A stretch of DNA of 45,167 bases from COE1 sp045579665 (GTDB taxonomy: Bacteria > Bacillota > Clostridia > Lachnospirales > Lachnospiraceae): NCBI GenBank assembly GCA_045579665.1, contig JAZNMO010000170.1, forward strand, positions 1 through 45,167, read 5' to 3'. The position numbers and the translations under genes were made by a program. Under the pieces are notes generated by a model, which ran no database searches, had not been told where the DNA came from, and worked only from the letters and a program-made list of their open reading frames with translations. Shown here piece by piece: positions 35,065-43,485 of the stretch. Numbering within the stretch: position 1 is the first letter of the stretch; every line of letters begins with the position of its first letter.

Positions 35065-36675
35065 CTACACTCCAATAATCCTCTCATACAAATCCATTCC
35101 AAAGCTGGTCAGCTCCGGCTCATGCTGTATCATGTGATAGGTACGCTTACCATTCTCTGCACGTTCCGCACTAAAAAACTCAATATTAGTCTTTGGACTT
35201 TCCTGCGATTCCTGATAAATGCGCTGTGCAAAGGACAACAAATGAGTTACCGTCAGTACCTTTACATCTGCCTCCACCAATGCCTTCACAATATCATAGG
35301 CAATCAGGGAGCCCTCCTTCTCCGTTGTCGTAGCAAAGGACTCATTTAACAGTACTATCGCATTCTCTTTCAGATTATCAACAATCTGACTCATACGATT
35401 CAGTTCCTCGTCAAGTCGCCCGCTATTCATAGCACTATCCTCACGCCTTGTAAAATGCGTAAAGAAAGAAGGGAAAATACCGCTTTCAAACTTTCCTGCA
35501 ATGACAGGCAATCCACACTGCATCATAATCTGTGCAATCCCTATACTTCGCAAAAAAGTAGATTTACCGCCCTGGTTAGCTCCTGTAATCACCAGAAGCA
35601 TACGCTCTTTCATGTCACAGGTATTCCCCACCGGTGTCACTCTTTGCTCAATTGCCATGATGAATTCCTTCAAATCCTCAAATCGCAGGGTATCCTGTTC
35701 AACCACTCTCGGATAACAATACGGAAGATAGAATCGCCTGATATGGTGCTTTAAATTAACTGCTGCCCTGTAAAATCCTAACTGAAAATGCAGCTGGTCA
35801 AAAAATTCATTCAAGCTTAGCACAAATGGTGCACAAGCCGATACCACATATCTGACTACCGCATACTCCAAATCATTTGCCTGCTTCTGAATACTTTGGT
35901 CATTTTTTAGTAAAATAGTGGTTGGTTGCTGAGTCGAAATGTACTCCTTCATCTTTTCCTTTACATTGCTAAAACCCAAAAGTCTCACCTTAGTAGCTAC
36001 CTCTTCTATCACAAAATCATTGCACTTTAGACCCTGCATCAGGTTGCATCCAAGCACCATTCTTGGCTTTGTGTCCATGCGTACACCTTCACTATCTCTT
36101 GTATAAAAGCCAATGTCCTCTAATATCTTACGGAAGGCTGCCTCTTTTTCATCTGGAAATTCCTCACATAATCTCTGATAAAAGCCAGTAAAGCCTTTGG
36201 AAGTAAGTCCTGCTCCCTCTTCTGCAAATAGCTTCTTCATGCCACTAAGGGTTGTTACAAAAAGCTTTAGAATATAAATGTCGGAAATCAATCTTGCCGC
36301 CGTATCCTTGGTATTCTTACCGGTTACCTTTCTTCCCAAGGCTTCCCATTGCTTCAGCATTTCTTCAATCATGGCATACAGCTTACGAATCAGCTCCTCA
36401 TTGGCAAACGCGTCCTTTATCATCTCCTGACGATAAGTAATCTCTGCCTCTGTATCTAATGGCGAGAGCACGACTGCCTCCATGGTACGCATCAAAAATG
36501 GGTCTTCCTGCTCTATTTCCGCAACTGTATCTACTGTGCTTTCTTTATATACCACATCCTTTGCTGCAATAGAAAAGAGGGTTTTCAGTCCCAAATCCTG
36601 CACGATATTGGCTGCATCCGTGTATCTTTGAATCCCTATCCATTCTTTGTCATCATATAATAAGTGTACCTTCAT
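35065..36675 (-). CDS. MutS-family ATPase, second of a tandem pair
   Basis: The 536-aa protein ends in a MutS domain V ATPase: Walker A TGANQGGKSTFLRS at about 363-376, the FTHFTRREDS loop, and a Walker B-like IVLLNESFATTTEKEG in which Asn replaces the usual Asp, as I recall from this subfamily. The N-terminal half is helical lever-arm material; the mismatch-recognition domain of true MutS is absent. It is neither MutS nor MutS2 (no Smr nuclease end). It overlaps the upstream MutS-like gene by 4 nt, suggesting a heterodimer acting on DNA. Its substrate is unknown. Confidence 0.85.
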   Translation of the reverse strand: MKVHLLYDDKEWIGIQRYTDAANIVQDLGLKTLFSIAAKDVVYKESTVDTVAEIEQEDPFLMRTMEAVVLSPLDTEAEITYRQEMIKDAFANEELIRKLYAMIEEMLKQWEALGRKVTGKNTKDTAARLISDIYILKLFVTTLSGMKKLFAEEGAGLTSKGFTGFYQRLCEEFPDEKEAAFRKILEDIGFYTRDSEGVRMDTKPRMVLGCNLMQGLKCNDFVIEEVATKVRLLGFSNVKEKMKEYISTQQPTTILLKNDQSIQKQANDLEYAVVRYVVSACAPFVLSLNEFFDQLHFQLGFYRAAVNLKHHIRRFYLPYCYPRVVEQDTLRFEDLKEFIMAIEQRVTPVGNTCDMKERMLLVITGANQGGKSTFLRSIGIAQIMMQCGLPVIAGKFESGIFPSFFTHFTRREDSAMNSGRLDEELNRMSQIVDNLKENAIVLLNESFATTTEKEGSLIAYDIVKALVEADVKVLTVTHLLSFAQRIYQESQESPKTNIEFFSAERAENGKRTYHMIQHEPELTSFGMDLYERIIGV

Positions 36676-38186
36676 GCCAGTCTCTCCTTTAGCTGCTCAT
36701 ATGTAAGCTGGTATTTATTTACCTGATTGATTGCACACACCGAATCATCCGCCTCATGTCTGCATATCTTAAAATTCTGCTTCTTCTCTTCATCCATCAT
36801 GGCACGCATACTAACCACACTCTCATGAGCCTCGGTCAGCTCCTTTAAATGAGTCACATAGATACCTCTGCATCCCTGTTCAATAAAATGCGCAAGCACC
36901 TTTTTCCCCATAATGCAGGCATCATAATTTGCCGCCGTAGTAAACAGCTCATTGATAATAACAAAGGCATTGCGATAATTCTCACACATCATAGGTTTCA
37001 AGCGAATAAGCTCCTCCATCAGCTTACCGCGCCCAGTCTCTACACTTTCCTCTACAGAAAAATGTGTCAATATTCCCGAAAAACTATGTACATTTGCTGC
37101 TGTTGCAGGAACATCCAGACCCATCTTGGTCAGATACAACAGCTGCCCCAAGCTTCTGGCGAAGGTCGTCTTCCCTCCCTGATTTGGACCCGTCAGTATC
37201 ATAAAACTCTCTCCCTTGCAATAGCTCATATCATTGGCAATCACGGGCTTTCCAGTCTTTAAATTACTACAGGCAAGTGCAAGGTCATAAAGTCCCATAG
37301 CCCCCATATCCTTACTCTCATCAACCGTTGGTGCAGCAAACGCATGGCCTTTGACTTCCATGCTCTTTTGAAAACGATAATAAGCCAGATAGTAAGTAAC
37401 TTCCTCCGAAAACTGTATCAACACCGCATGCTCATAGTCTTCATACTCATGATAAAATGCTCTCATTTCCTTGAAAAAATCAGGATGCTTCTTAGAAAAT
37501 CTCTGAATGATTTCCTTCTCTAAGCTGTCTATCTCAGACATATAAGCAAAAGGACTCTTCATTTTCTCTCTATGTCCGCCCAATGTTTCCTGCAAAAACT
37601 GCTCATAGCTGCCTGCTACTTCGCCTTCCTCCACCATAATATAATCCTGTTCATATACCAGCTTCACGCGAAAGCCCTGCAAACTCTCCTGTAAATCCAA
37701 TGCCGTCTGCTGCATCCGCCGATACTTCTCCGTAGAAATATAATCTCCCAGCATCTTTCTTAATGCCAGAAAGCCCTCCGACTCTATCTCAGCCTGTTCT
37801 AATCCCTCATGCAGCTTCGTAAATGCATCACAATAAGCGGCGATTTCCTGTATCATCCACGCCGCTCTCTGCATTCCTATGCTAATCTCATTCTTCTTGG
37901 TAATCGCCAGCTTTCTTACTTCCATCCGCCCCACAAACTCTTCCAAAAGCTGATTTACCTCTGTCCTTTTCACATCTGCATAAACCGCTCTTCTGTAATC
38001 CTCGCACGACTTATCAAGCGGCAGATATTGATAATACTGCTTTACCGCCAATTGACTGACACTCTGTATCTGTTCTATCACCTGGTCAAGATTCAAATCA
38101 TACAAAAATCCCGGTACATCGTCCTCCTTATGCAGATTCACCCTGTTATCCAATATACTTTCAAATCCCATATAGCTCGTCGACAC
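36672..38186 (-). CDS. MutS-family ATPase, first of a tandem pair
   Basis: The 504-aa protein resembles its neighbour: helical N-terminal half, then Walker A GPNQGGKTTFARSLG at about 327-341, HFSVEESVETGRGKL, and FVIINELFTTAANYDA with Asn at the Walker B acidic position. It too lacks the mismatch-recognition and Smr domains. The start is uncertain: GTG at 38186 or ATG at 38171 are both in frame, while the strong GAGGAGG at about 38202-38208 is roughly 17 nt from the GTG. A stop codon just upstream excludes a longer frame. It is co-translated with the second MutS-like gene. Confidence 0.83.
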   Translation of the reverse strand: MSTSYMGFESILDNRVNLHKEDDVPGFLYDLNLDQVIEQIQSVSQLAVKQYYQYLPLDKSCEDYRRAVYADVKRTEVNQLLEEFVGRMEVRKLAITKKNEISIGMQRAAWMIQEIAAYCDAFTKLHEGLEQAEIESEGFLALRKMLGDYISTEKYRRMQQTALDLQESLQGFRVKLVYEQDYIMVEEGEVAGSYEQFLQETLGGHREKMKSPFAYMSEIDSLEKEIIQRFSKKHPDFFKEMRAFYHEYEDYEHAVLIQFSEEVTYYLAYYRFQKSMEVKGHAFAAPTVDESKDMGAMGLYDLALACSNLKTGKPVIANDMSYCKGESFMILTGPNQGGKTTFARSLGQLLYLTKMGLDVPATAANVHSFSGILTHFSVEESVETGRGKLMEELIRLKPMMCENYRNAFVIINELFTTAANYDACIMGKKVLAHFIEQGCRGIYVTHLKELTEAHESVVSMRAMMDEEKKQNFKICRHEADDSVCAINQVNKYQLTYEQLKERLA

Positions 38187-38330
38187 AAGTGTTGTGCCTC
38201 ATTCCTCCTCTGTTTTCTGCAACCTCCATTATATAGGTTTACTATATCATAGATTATGTAGAGCATGGGGATTATTTTTGTCGTATTTTTATTATTCTAT
38301 CCCTTGGCAAACTCCTCTCCACACACAGCG
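38187..38330. other. Upstream region of the MutS-like pair
   Basis: No gene is seen. On the minus strand a GAGGAGG site and AT-rich TATAGT/TATAAT boxes at about 38230-38250 could hold the MutS-pair promoter; no convincing -35 box was found. The left edge of the repeat copy begins at 38331. Confidence 0.35.
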
Positions 38331-38424
38331 CTCCCCAGCCCCCTTATGTCAAGTTATTGTCACGAAGTTTTTTTATGCTGAATCCCCGAAAGGTGCATAT
38401 CTTCGTTGGGAATATGGTAGATTA
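38331..38424 (+). repeat. Interspersed repeat, left copy
   Basis: A block beginning CTCCCCAGCC and containing TTATGTCAAGTTATTGTCAC, GAAGTTTTTT, CCCGAAAGGTGCAT, CGTTGGG and TAGATT recurs at 44927-45017 in the same orientation, with a long identical core and scattered changes. The two copies enclose the BlaI/ABC island. Short frames inside both copies read as (S/L)PKGA..RWGY-type peptides but lack ribosome binding sites. Confidence 0.85.
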
Positions 38425-38536
38425 ATGCTAAGTTGGGGGAAATTAGTGGTAGGTTAGTGCTAAGTGAAAATAACGGCAAATTCACTCCAGCTATTTACTT
38501 AACATTATATCCTAGTATCTACTGTTTATAATACTC

Positions 38537-38926
38537 TTAATGAAACGAGAGACGCAGTGAACCTTCCGTTTCTTCATTAATATCCGTACTTAATATCCAC
38601 TGATCTTTTATATAATTTTCATCGATTTCTATTATTTCCGATAAAGAACCATCTACAATATATTCATATATTATGTCTTTTTGGTCTTTATTTTCAAACA
38701 CCACATGAATTGTTCCAGATTTTGTTGTCCCTTGGATTACTATCTCCTTACATCCCTCTTCCAGTATAATCTCTTCTTCCCTATGTTTTTTCTCTGGCTG
38801 ATAATATTCCTTATAAAAAAATTTCTCTGATTCTACATGTTGAAGTTCTTGTTTTTTCTCACATCCACTCAGTACGGACAAAATCGTAACTATTACTAAA
38901 ATCCATGCCGTATTCTTCATTTTCAT
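38537..38926 (-). CDS. Small lipoprotein of the ABC operon
   Basis: The 129-aa protein has a signal peptide with a lipobox ending in LSGC (about residues 18-21), so it should be anchored to the outer face of the membrane. The rest is highly charged with many Glu and Lys and predicted beta-strands near the end (WILSTDINEETEGSLRLSFH). I recognise no family. It overlaps the ATPase gene by 4 nt (ATGA) and is the last gene of the ABC operon. Lipoproteins in such operons often bind the transported or resisted compound, which makes an immunity or substrate-capture role plausible. Confidence 0.8.
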   Translation of the reverse strand: MKMKNTAWILVIVTILSVLSGCEKKQELQHVESEKFFYKEYYQPEKKHREEEIILEEGCKEIVIQGTTKSGTIHVVFENKDQKDIIYEYIVDGSLSEIIEIDENYIKDQWILSTDINEETEGSLRLSFH

Positions 38927-39582
38927 TCTAATATCCCATCCTCTATTTTTATTACTCTGTCAGCATATTCTGCTACTTCTTTATCATGTGTCACCATGAT
39001 AATGGTCTTACCACTTAAATTATATCCCTTTAAAATATTCATTAATTCCATACTTGTCGCATGATCTAAAGCACCTGTCGGTTCATCAGCCAGAATAATA
39101 TCTGCACCACTAACCAATGCCCGTGCTAGTGCAACTCTTTGTTGTTGTCCTCCCGACATTTCTTTCGGTAACTTGTATAACTGGCTTTCAATACCAAGTT
39201 GTTGCGCCGCCTCCAAAATTATTTTCTTACGCCTCCTTATTGATATACCTCTGTGTAATAATGGTAATTCTATATTTTCAAAAGCTGTATATTTTTCCAT
39301 TAAAGCGAAATTCTGAAAAACAAATGATATCTTGCTTTTTCGTATTTTACTAAACTGTCGAGAGTTGTAATGTGCAATATCTTCACCATTTAACATATAA
39401 ATCCCTTTTGTAGCTTTATCCATACAACCCAAGATATGTAATAAAGTTGACTTCCCAGAGCCTGATGTACCCATGATTACCACAAATTCACCATCCTTAA
39501 CCGTCAAAGATACATCTTTCAGTGCTACTGTCTCCTGTTCTCCATTCTTATATATTTTTGATATATCTACTAATTCAATCAT
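38923..39582 (-). CDS. ABC transporter ATP-binding protein (MacB/LolD type)
   Basis: The 219-aa ATPase has Walker A GTSGSGKST (about 37-45), a Q-loop in FVFQNFALM, signature MSGGQQQRVALARAL, Walker B IILADEPTGALD and VTHD. The LADEPTGALD motif is typical of the MacB/LolD/BceA group that drives FtsX-type permeases. AAGGAGGATAT precedes the ATG, which overlaps the permease stop (ATGA). With the two permeases and the lipoprotein it should form one membrane complex. Such complexes work by long-range motions on extracytoplasmic substrates, for example in antibiotic-peptide resistance. Confidence 0.92.
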   Translation of the reverse strand: MIELVDISKIYKNGEQETVALKDVSLTVKDGEFVVIMGTSGSGKSTLLHILGCMDKATKGIYMLNGEDIAHYNSRQFSKIRKSKISFVFQNFALMEKYTAFENIELPLLHRGISIRRRKKIILEAAQQLGIESQLYKLPKEMSGGQQQRVALARALVSGADIILADEPTGALDHATSMELMNILKGYNLSGKTIIMVTHDKEVAEYADRVIKIEDGILE

Positions 39583-40829
39583 ATATCCTCCTTTATTAAT
39601 TGTACTAATTCCATTCTGTTTAGCATGATTATTGGTGGAATCAAAGAAATCAAAGTATACAATACACTAACTAATATAGTAATAGGAATGGCATATTCTA
39701 CTAACGTCTTATCAAACAATTGATAAAATTCTCCCATTACAATTATATCTAAATACTTTTTTACCAACCATATAGCAACCAACATTGCAATAAGTATAAG
39801 AATTAAATGCCTTCCTACTAAAACACTTATCAGTCTTTCTTTTGTTTCTCCAAATGCTAATCGAATTCCATATTCTTTTATTTGCATTAGAATAAATGCA
39901 CAAAAGAGCGAAATAATTGAAATCATAGAGCAAATCATCACAACCACTGTGAAACCATATTCATTCCGAATCATTTCTTGGTTATCTGCTTGCAATTCCT
40001 GCATTTTGTTTTCAATCGTACTGATATGTATCTTAATATCTTTTTGGGCAGCCAGTTTCTCTATCTGATTAATGAAGGTCTCTTGGTCATCATCCATTTT
40101 TACAAATATTTGACTTACTGTTGACATTTGTGTCATCGAATCTATTTGTTCTTCTTTACAGAAAGACGCAATAAACTTATGCTTCATGGATGATACCGGA
40201 AACGCAAACAAATTGGAATAAGCAAACCAATTTTCATCCTCTATATATCCCTTTACTATATATCTCGTATTAAACGTAGAATTTGTTAAAACATCACCTA
40301 TCTTTATAATATTCTTGAAATCTGTACCAACATAAATGGGATAATATAATTCTTCATCTATTGTGATTGGAAGTAAATTTTCTTTTTCAATGCCGCAGTC
40401 TACAATATCCATTATTTCCGGATTAACCAAAATAATATCTGACAACTCTGGTTCTTCTTCAAGAAAAGTTCCTTTATATTCTTTTCTGTTACATTCAAGA
40501 TAAGCTTCATTATTCCACAATTCGTCTAACCAAATATATGATTCTGTATACGCTCCACATGTCAATCCATAATCTTTTTTAATAGTATTCTTTATCTCGT
40601 CTATGTCATACCCAAAATTATCCTCATCATTTACATAACTAAAATCAAACACTCCTATTTTGTCCATATCAACTTGAAACATTTTTTCTAAATCTCTTAT
40701 TTGTGCATTAAATACAAAGCTATTTGTTAGTGCAATCAAGCAAAGAAATAAGGATATAATTGATAATCCCATAACCAAAATAAGCTGTATTCTATTACGT
40801 GCTATATAATATAAAAATCTTCTCATCAT
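39579..40829 (-). CDS. FtsX/MacB-type ABC permease, second
   Basis: The 416-aa protein has one membrane helix near the N-terminus (about 13-36), a large extracytoplasmic domain (about 37-290), and three helices near the C-terminus (IRNEYGFTVVVMICSMISII, LISVLVGRHLILILIAMLVA, and VEYAIPITILVSVLYTLISL). That is the MacB/FtsX topology. The IRLAFGETKER loop between the last helices is the usual ATPase coupling segment. It overlaps the other permease and the ATPase by 4 nt each. Base composition is more A+T-rich than the MutS and exporter genes to the left. Confidence 0.88.
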   Translation of the reverse strand: MMRRFLYYIARNRIQLILVMGLSIISLFLCLIALTNSFVFNAQIRDLEKMFQVDMDKIGVFDFSYVNDEDNFGYDIDEIKNTIKKDYGLTCGAYTESYIWLDELWNNEAYLECNRKEYKGTFLEEEPELSDIILVNPEIMDIVDCGIEKENLLPITIDEELYYPIYVGTDFKNIIKIGDVLTNSTFNTRYIVKGYIEDENWFAYSNLFAFPVSSMKHKFIASFCKEEQIDSMTQMSTVSQIFVKMDDDQETFINQIEKLAAQKDIKIHISTIENKMQELQADNQEMIRNEYGFTVVVMICSMISIISLFCAFILMQIKEYGIRLAFGETKERLISVLVGRHLILILIAMLVAIWLVKKYLDIIVMGEFYQLFDKTLVEYAIPITILVSVLYTLISLIPPIIMLNRMELVQLIKEDI

Positions 40830-41872
40830 AATTTAATACCCTCTGCCGGATGTAATTTTAAAATGTATCTGACAGGAACTAAAATAGACACCAATGCCGA
40901 AACAATAATCGTTCCCAGATAAAAAAAAGCAATCGTTATCCATTCAGAAAACATGAGTTCATTCCTCATAACCAATTGAATAATCATTTGTATCAGAAAT
41001 GCTATAACCGCTGAAATTGTAATAACAATCAACATCTCTTTCAATAACAAAAAAATAATTTCTTGATTAGTTGCCCCGTAAGCTTTTCTAATCCCAACTT
41101 CTCTTTTTCGAACGTTTACCCAATAAAATGAAATAATCATAACATTAATTAACGCAAATATATATAATAACATTCCAAGTATTGTTTTCCCAGAAAATAG
41201 TCCAGTGAATATACTACTATTTCTTTCTCCTTCCTCAAAGTAAATATAACTACTAGGATATTTTTGCTGAATCATATCCTTTATTTTTATATAGGTTTCA
41301 TATATATCAAATTTATTTGAACAGATCTTCAATTCTATTGTTTTCGATAATTTTTCTTCTTCAAAGGCTTGAAAATAATCTTCTGCCCTTAACACAAAAT
41401 AATCTTTTAGTCCATTATATTGTTCCGTATCTATTTCATCGCAAATTTTAAATATATATCCATGAATACTGAGTTCATTGCTATCAATCTCTATATTATC
41501 GGAAACAAGTATCTCTTTTTTGGGTATTTTACAAGTCCCTTTTTTCGTTGGATACGGCAACTGTTCATTTTGGCAAAGAAGTACCTCCGGACAGAATACA
41601 TATGCACATTCCTCGAAATAAATACATAAATTATCTATATAAATATTGCATGTTTCAATCTGACGTCCCAAAAATGACAAATCTGCTACATTCATATCAT
41701 CTATAGATTCTATATACATTCGAACTTCATTTTGATATCCATATTTAATCTCTTTTTTCATATTATTCTCTGCTTGAACAATAGAAAAAAAACCATTAAA
41801 TAACGAAAAAAATGCACTCAGAAAACATACTATTATTAATATAGAAATCGTCAAATATTTTTTTAATACCAT
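40826..41872 (-). CDS. FtsX/MacB-type ABC permease, first
   Basis: The 348-aa permease has an N-terminal helix (about 8-30), an extracytoplasmic domain (about 31-220), and three C-terminal helices beginning at ILGMLLYIFALINVMIISFY; VRKREVGIRKAYGATNQEI is the FtsX-type coupling motif. The ATG at 41872 has only AAGAAAG before it. An overlapping 36-codon frame from 41906 has a better AAAGGA site, so translation may be coupled or that frame may be chance. It is the first gene of the ABC operon. A stop codon upstream rules out a longer start. Confidence 0.88.
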   Translation of the reverse strand: MVLKKYLTISILIIVCFLSAFFSLFNGFFSIVQAENNMKKEIKYGYQNEVRMYIESIDDMNVADLSFLGRQIETCNIYIDNLCIYFEECAYVFCPEVLLCQNEQLPYPTKKGTCKIPKKEILVSDNIEIDSNELSIHGYIFKICDEIDTEQYNGLKDYFVLRAEDYFQAFEEEKLSKTIELKICSNKFDIYETYIKIKDMIQQKYPSSYIYFEEGERNSSIFTGLFSGKTILGMLLYIFALINVMIISFYWVNVRKREVGIRKAYGATNQEIIFLLLKEMLIVITISAVIAFLIQMIIQLVMRNELMFSEWITIAFFYLGTIIVSALVSILVPVRYILKLHPAEGIKL

Positions 41873-42262
41873 ATCTTTCTTGTGTGATAATCAAAGAATC
41901 AATCATCACTTTTTTCCTTTCATCTCGTAATATAAATTGATATACTATTGAACTGTGTTTAGAATCTATAAATATTAACTTCTAACCACAAATTATCCCA
42001 TAAAAAGTTCCATAACAACATCCTCAATACAAATCTTGAATCAATGCCCCGATATGCTAACTGTCTAATAACATATCAGGGCCAAACTCACAAAATGTAT
42101 AATTTTAATACCGTCCAAACTTATACTATGCAAAAATCATTGAAAAAACACCTTATAAGCATGATAGCAACGACAGCCAAATTTATCTCTAAATCGCTAC
42201 TTGATTTTTACTTAACTTTCTATGATTAGTCTTTTATTGATGAGTAGATATATATCGTCCTA
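41873..42262. promoter_or_regulatory. Intergenic region with possible ABC operon promoter
   Basis: No convincing gene is seen in these 390 nt. On the minus strand TTGCAT (42133-42128), 17 nt and TATTAA (42110-42105) could start the ABC operon, leaving a leader of about 225 nt. GATATG and CATATC at about 42047-42075, extended by CCC/GGG, form an imperfect hairpin in that leader. A plus-strand frame at 42044-42229 lacks a ribosome binding site. Confidence 0.4.
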
Positions 42263-42673
42263 TTATTCAGCATCATAAAAGCTTGTGACTTCAAGTTCTT
42301 TTGTATTATTTTCGTTATCTATTGAATGCCTGCTAGCAAACTGAACAACATCTTCAACACTTGTTGTTAATGTTACCTTATTATCTCCATTTTTATATTG
42401 GAATCGAGTACATTTCTTTTTGGTTTCCCATTCTTCCAAACGGACTGCTACTCTATATTTAGTCGGAGCTGCTGAATCCAACTCAGTTATTTCCGTAGTT
42501 GCTGTTGCTGTGTCATTATTAAATGCTTTCAAATGAAAACTACATGATAGAGTTGCTTTTGCGCTAGCGTAATCTGCATTTAACGTCGTCGAAGCAGCCG
42601 AAACTACCATAGGCAGAGTCATAATTAACACTGCAGTCATAATCACCAATGTACGTACCTTATATTTCTTCAT
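42263..42673 (-). CDS. Secreted 136-aa protein of unknown function
   Basis: A signal peptide (MKKYKVRTLVIMTAVLIMTL, cleavage likely after VVSAA) leads to a mature part of about 110 residues rich in Thr, Ala and charged residues, ending in YDAE. Two cysteines (in LSCSF and KKCTR) could form a disulfide. The sequence looks like a small beta-sandwich. GAGGG lies 7 nt before the ATG. It lies between the ABC operon and the blaI-type gene, transcribed like the former, with its own strong promoter 220 nt upstream. It is a candidate effector, bacteriocin-like product or envelope protein; I recognise no family. Confidence 0.75.
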   Translation of the reverse strand: MKKYKVRTLVIMTAVLIMTLPMVVSAASTTLNADYASAKATLSCSFHLKAFNNDTATATTEITELDSAAPTKYRVAVRLEEWETKKKCTRFQYKNGDNKVTLTTSVEDVVQFASRHSIDNENNTKELEVTSFYDAE

Positions 42674-42892
42674 TCTTTTTCCCTCATTTCTTCTTTTTTA
42701 CTACCTACTTCATCGTTATAATCATCCTTTAAACGGCTCAGCCAAAGCCAAGTTGAACGTGAGTTTTTATGACACTACTTTATCCAGCAAATAGTTCTGA
42801 ATACTTTAGTTCTACATTTTTTATTTATTTTTCTTCCCAACATGCTACAATCAATAACCTCACCTCCCACTTTGAACACGACTGTATTTTAT

Positions 42893-42931
42893 TTACACTG
42901 TCATCTTATGTAATACTGTGTCTTTTGTCAA
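42893..42931 (-). promoter_or_regulatory. Strong sigma-A promoter with overlapping TTACA-N11-TGTAA dyad
   Basis: On the minus strand TTGACA (42931-42926), exactly 17 nt, and TAAGAT (42908-42903) make a near-consensus promoter for the secreted 136-aa protein. TTACA and TGTAA (42893-42913) form an inverted repeat over the -10 box. BlaI/MecI-type repressors bind TACA/TGTA half-sites, normally more closely spaced, so binding is only a possibility. Confidence 0.6.
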
Positions 42932-42982
42932 GAATGTCTTATCTTCAGCAAAATTTATAATAAGACGAAACATTGTTTTATA

Positions 42983-43011
42983 TTGACTTACACACTCTTG
43001 TATATTATTTT
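42983..43011 (+). promoter_or_regulatory. Promoter of the blaI-type operon with a TTACA/TGTAT dyad
   Basis: TTGACT (42983-42988), 17 nt and TATTTT (43006-43011) lie about 45 nt before the repressor start. TTACA (42988-42992) and TGTAT (42999-43003) fall in the spacer, which would allow autoregulation. The -10 box is weak. Confidence 0.5.
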
Positions 43012-43053
43012 ATAGTTAGATATATATTTTCCAATGTTATATGGGAGGTTCTC

Positions 43054-43485
43054 ATGAAGAAGAAAAGTAAATTCGATATATCGAAGCTAACAAATCGTGA
43101 TTTGGAAATTTTAAACACTCTTTGGAATTCACCAAAGCCCTTAACTGCTTCTGAAATTTTTAAACTAAATACAGATACTACAATGAATACCATTCAAGCA
43201 GTTTTACGAAAATTACTTAGAAATGAATTCATCGAAGTAGCTGATATTGTTTATAGTGGAACTGTACTCTGCCGCAGCTACAAAGCTTCTGTTTCTGCTA
43301 ATGATTATGCATTATCCAAAATCACTTCAGACTATGAAACATATGGGAAAGACATTACTAAGACATCTTTAGTTGCTGCACTATTAGATTGTGAACAGGA
43401 TTCTCAAAAAGTCCAAGAAGATATAGAGCATTTAGAAGCTCTACTCGCAGAATACAAAAGAAATATTGCACAAAGGAGCAACTAA
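43054..43485 (+). CDS. BlaI/MecI-family transcriptional repressor
   Basis: The 143-aa protein has an N-terminal winged helix (LTNRDLEILNTLWNSPKPLT, then TMNTIQAVLRKLLRNEFIEV) and a helical C-terminal dimerisation region (KTSLVAALLDCEQDSQKVQE), the BlaI/MecI/CopY arrangement. It should be a dimeric repressor that is inactivated by proteolysis when its partner protease is triggered. The ATG at 43054 has GGGAGG upstream; an in-frame start at 42973 lies before the promoter boxes and is unlikely. It overlaps the M56 gene by 1 nt (TAATG), the classic blaI-blaR1 pairing. Confidence 0.9.
   Translation: MKKKSKFDISKLTNRDLEILNTLWNSPKPLTASEIFKLNTDTTMNTIQAVLRKLLRNEFIEVADIVYSGTVLCRSYKASVSANDYALSKITSDYETYGKDITKTSLVAALLDCEQDSQKVQEDIEHLEALLAEYKRNIAQRSN

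Noticed and set aside
38194..38457. Short frames across the two repeat copies (also 44783-45022)
   Set aside because: They share a peptide-like tail only because the repeat is duplicated; there are no ribosome binding sites, and the frame in the right copy overlaps the secreted-peptide gene.
41796..41906. 36-codon minus-strand frame overlapping the start of the first permease, with an AAAGGA site
   Set aside because: The site is good, but most of the frame lies inside the permease gene in another phase and the peptide has no recognisable features; a coupling leader is possible but unsupported.
42044..42229. 61-codon plus-strand frame in the intergenic gap
   Set aside because: There is no ribosome binding site, the composition is that of random A+T-rich DNA, and it runs antisense to the presumed ABC operon leader.
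38537..42673. Lactococcin 972-type bacteriocin cluster
   Set aside because: Signal-peptide protein plus ABC genes resemble that layout, but I could not recognise lactococcin 972 motifs, and the permeases look like ordinary MacB/FtsX proteins rather than the fused immunity permease.
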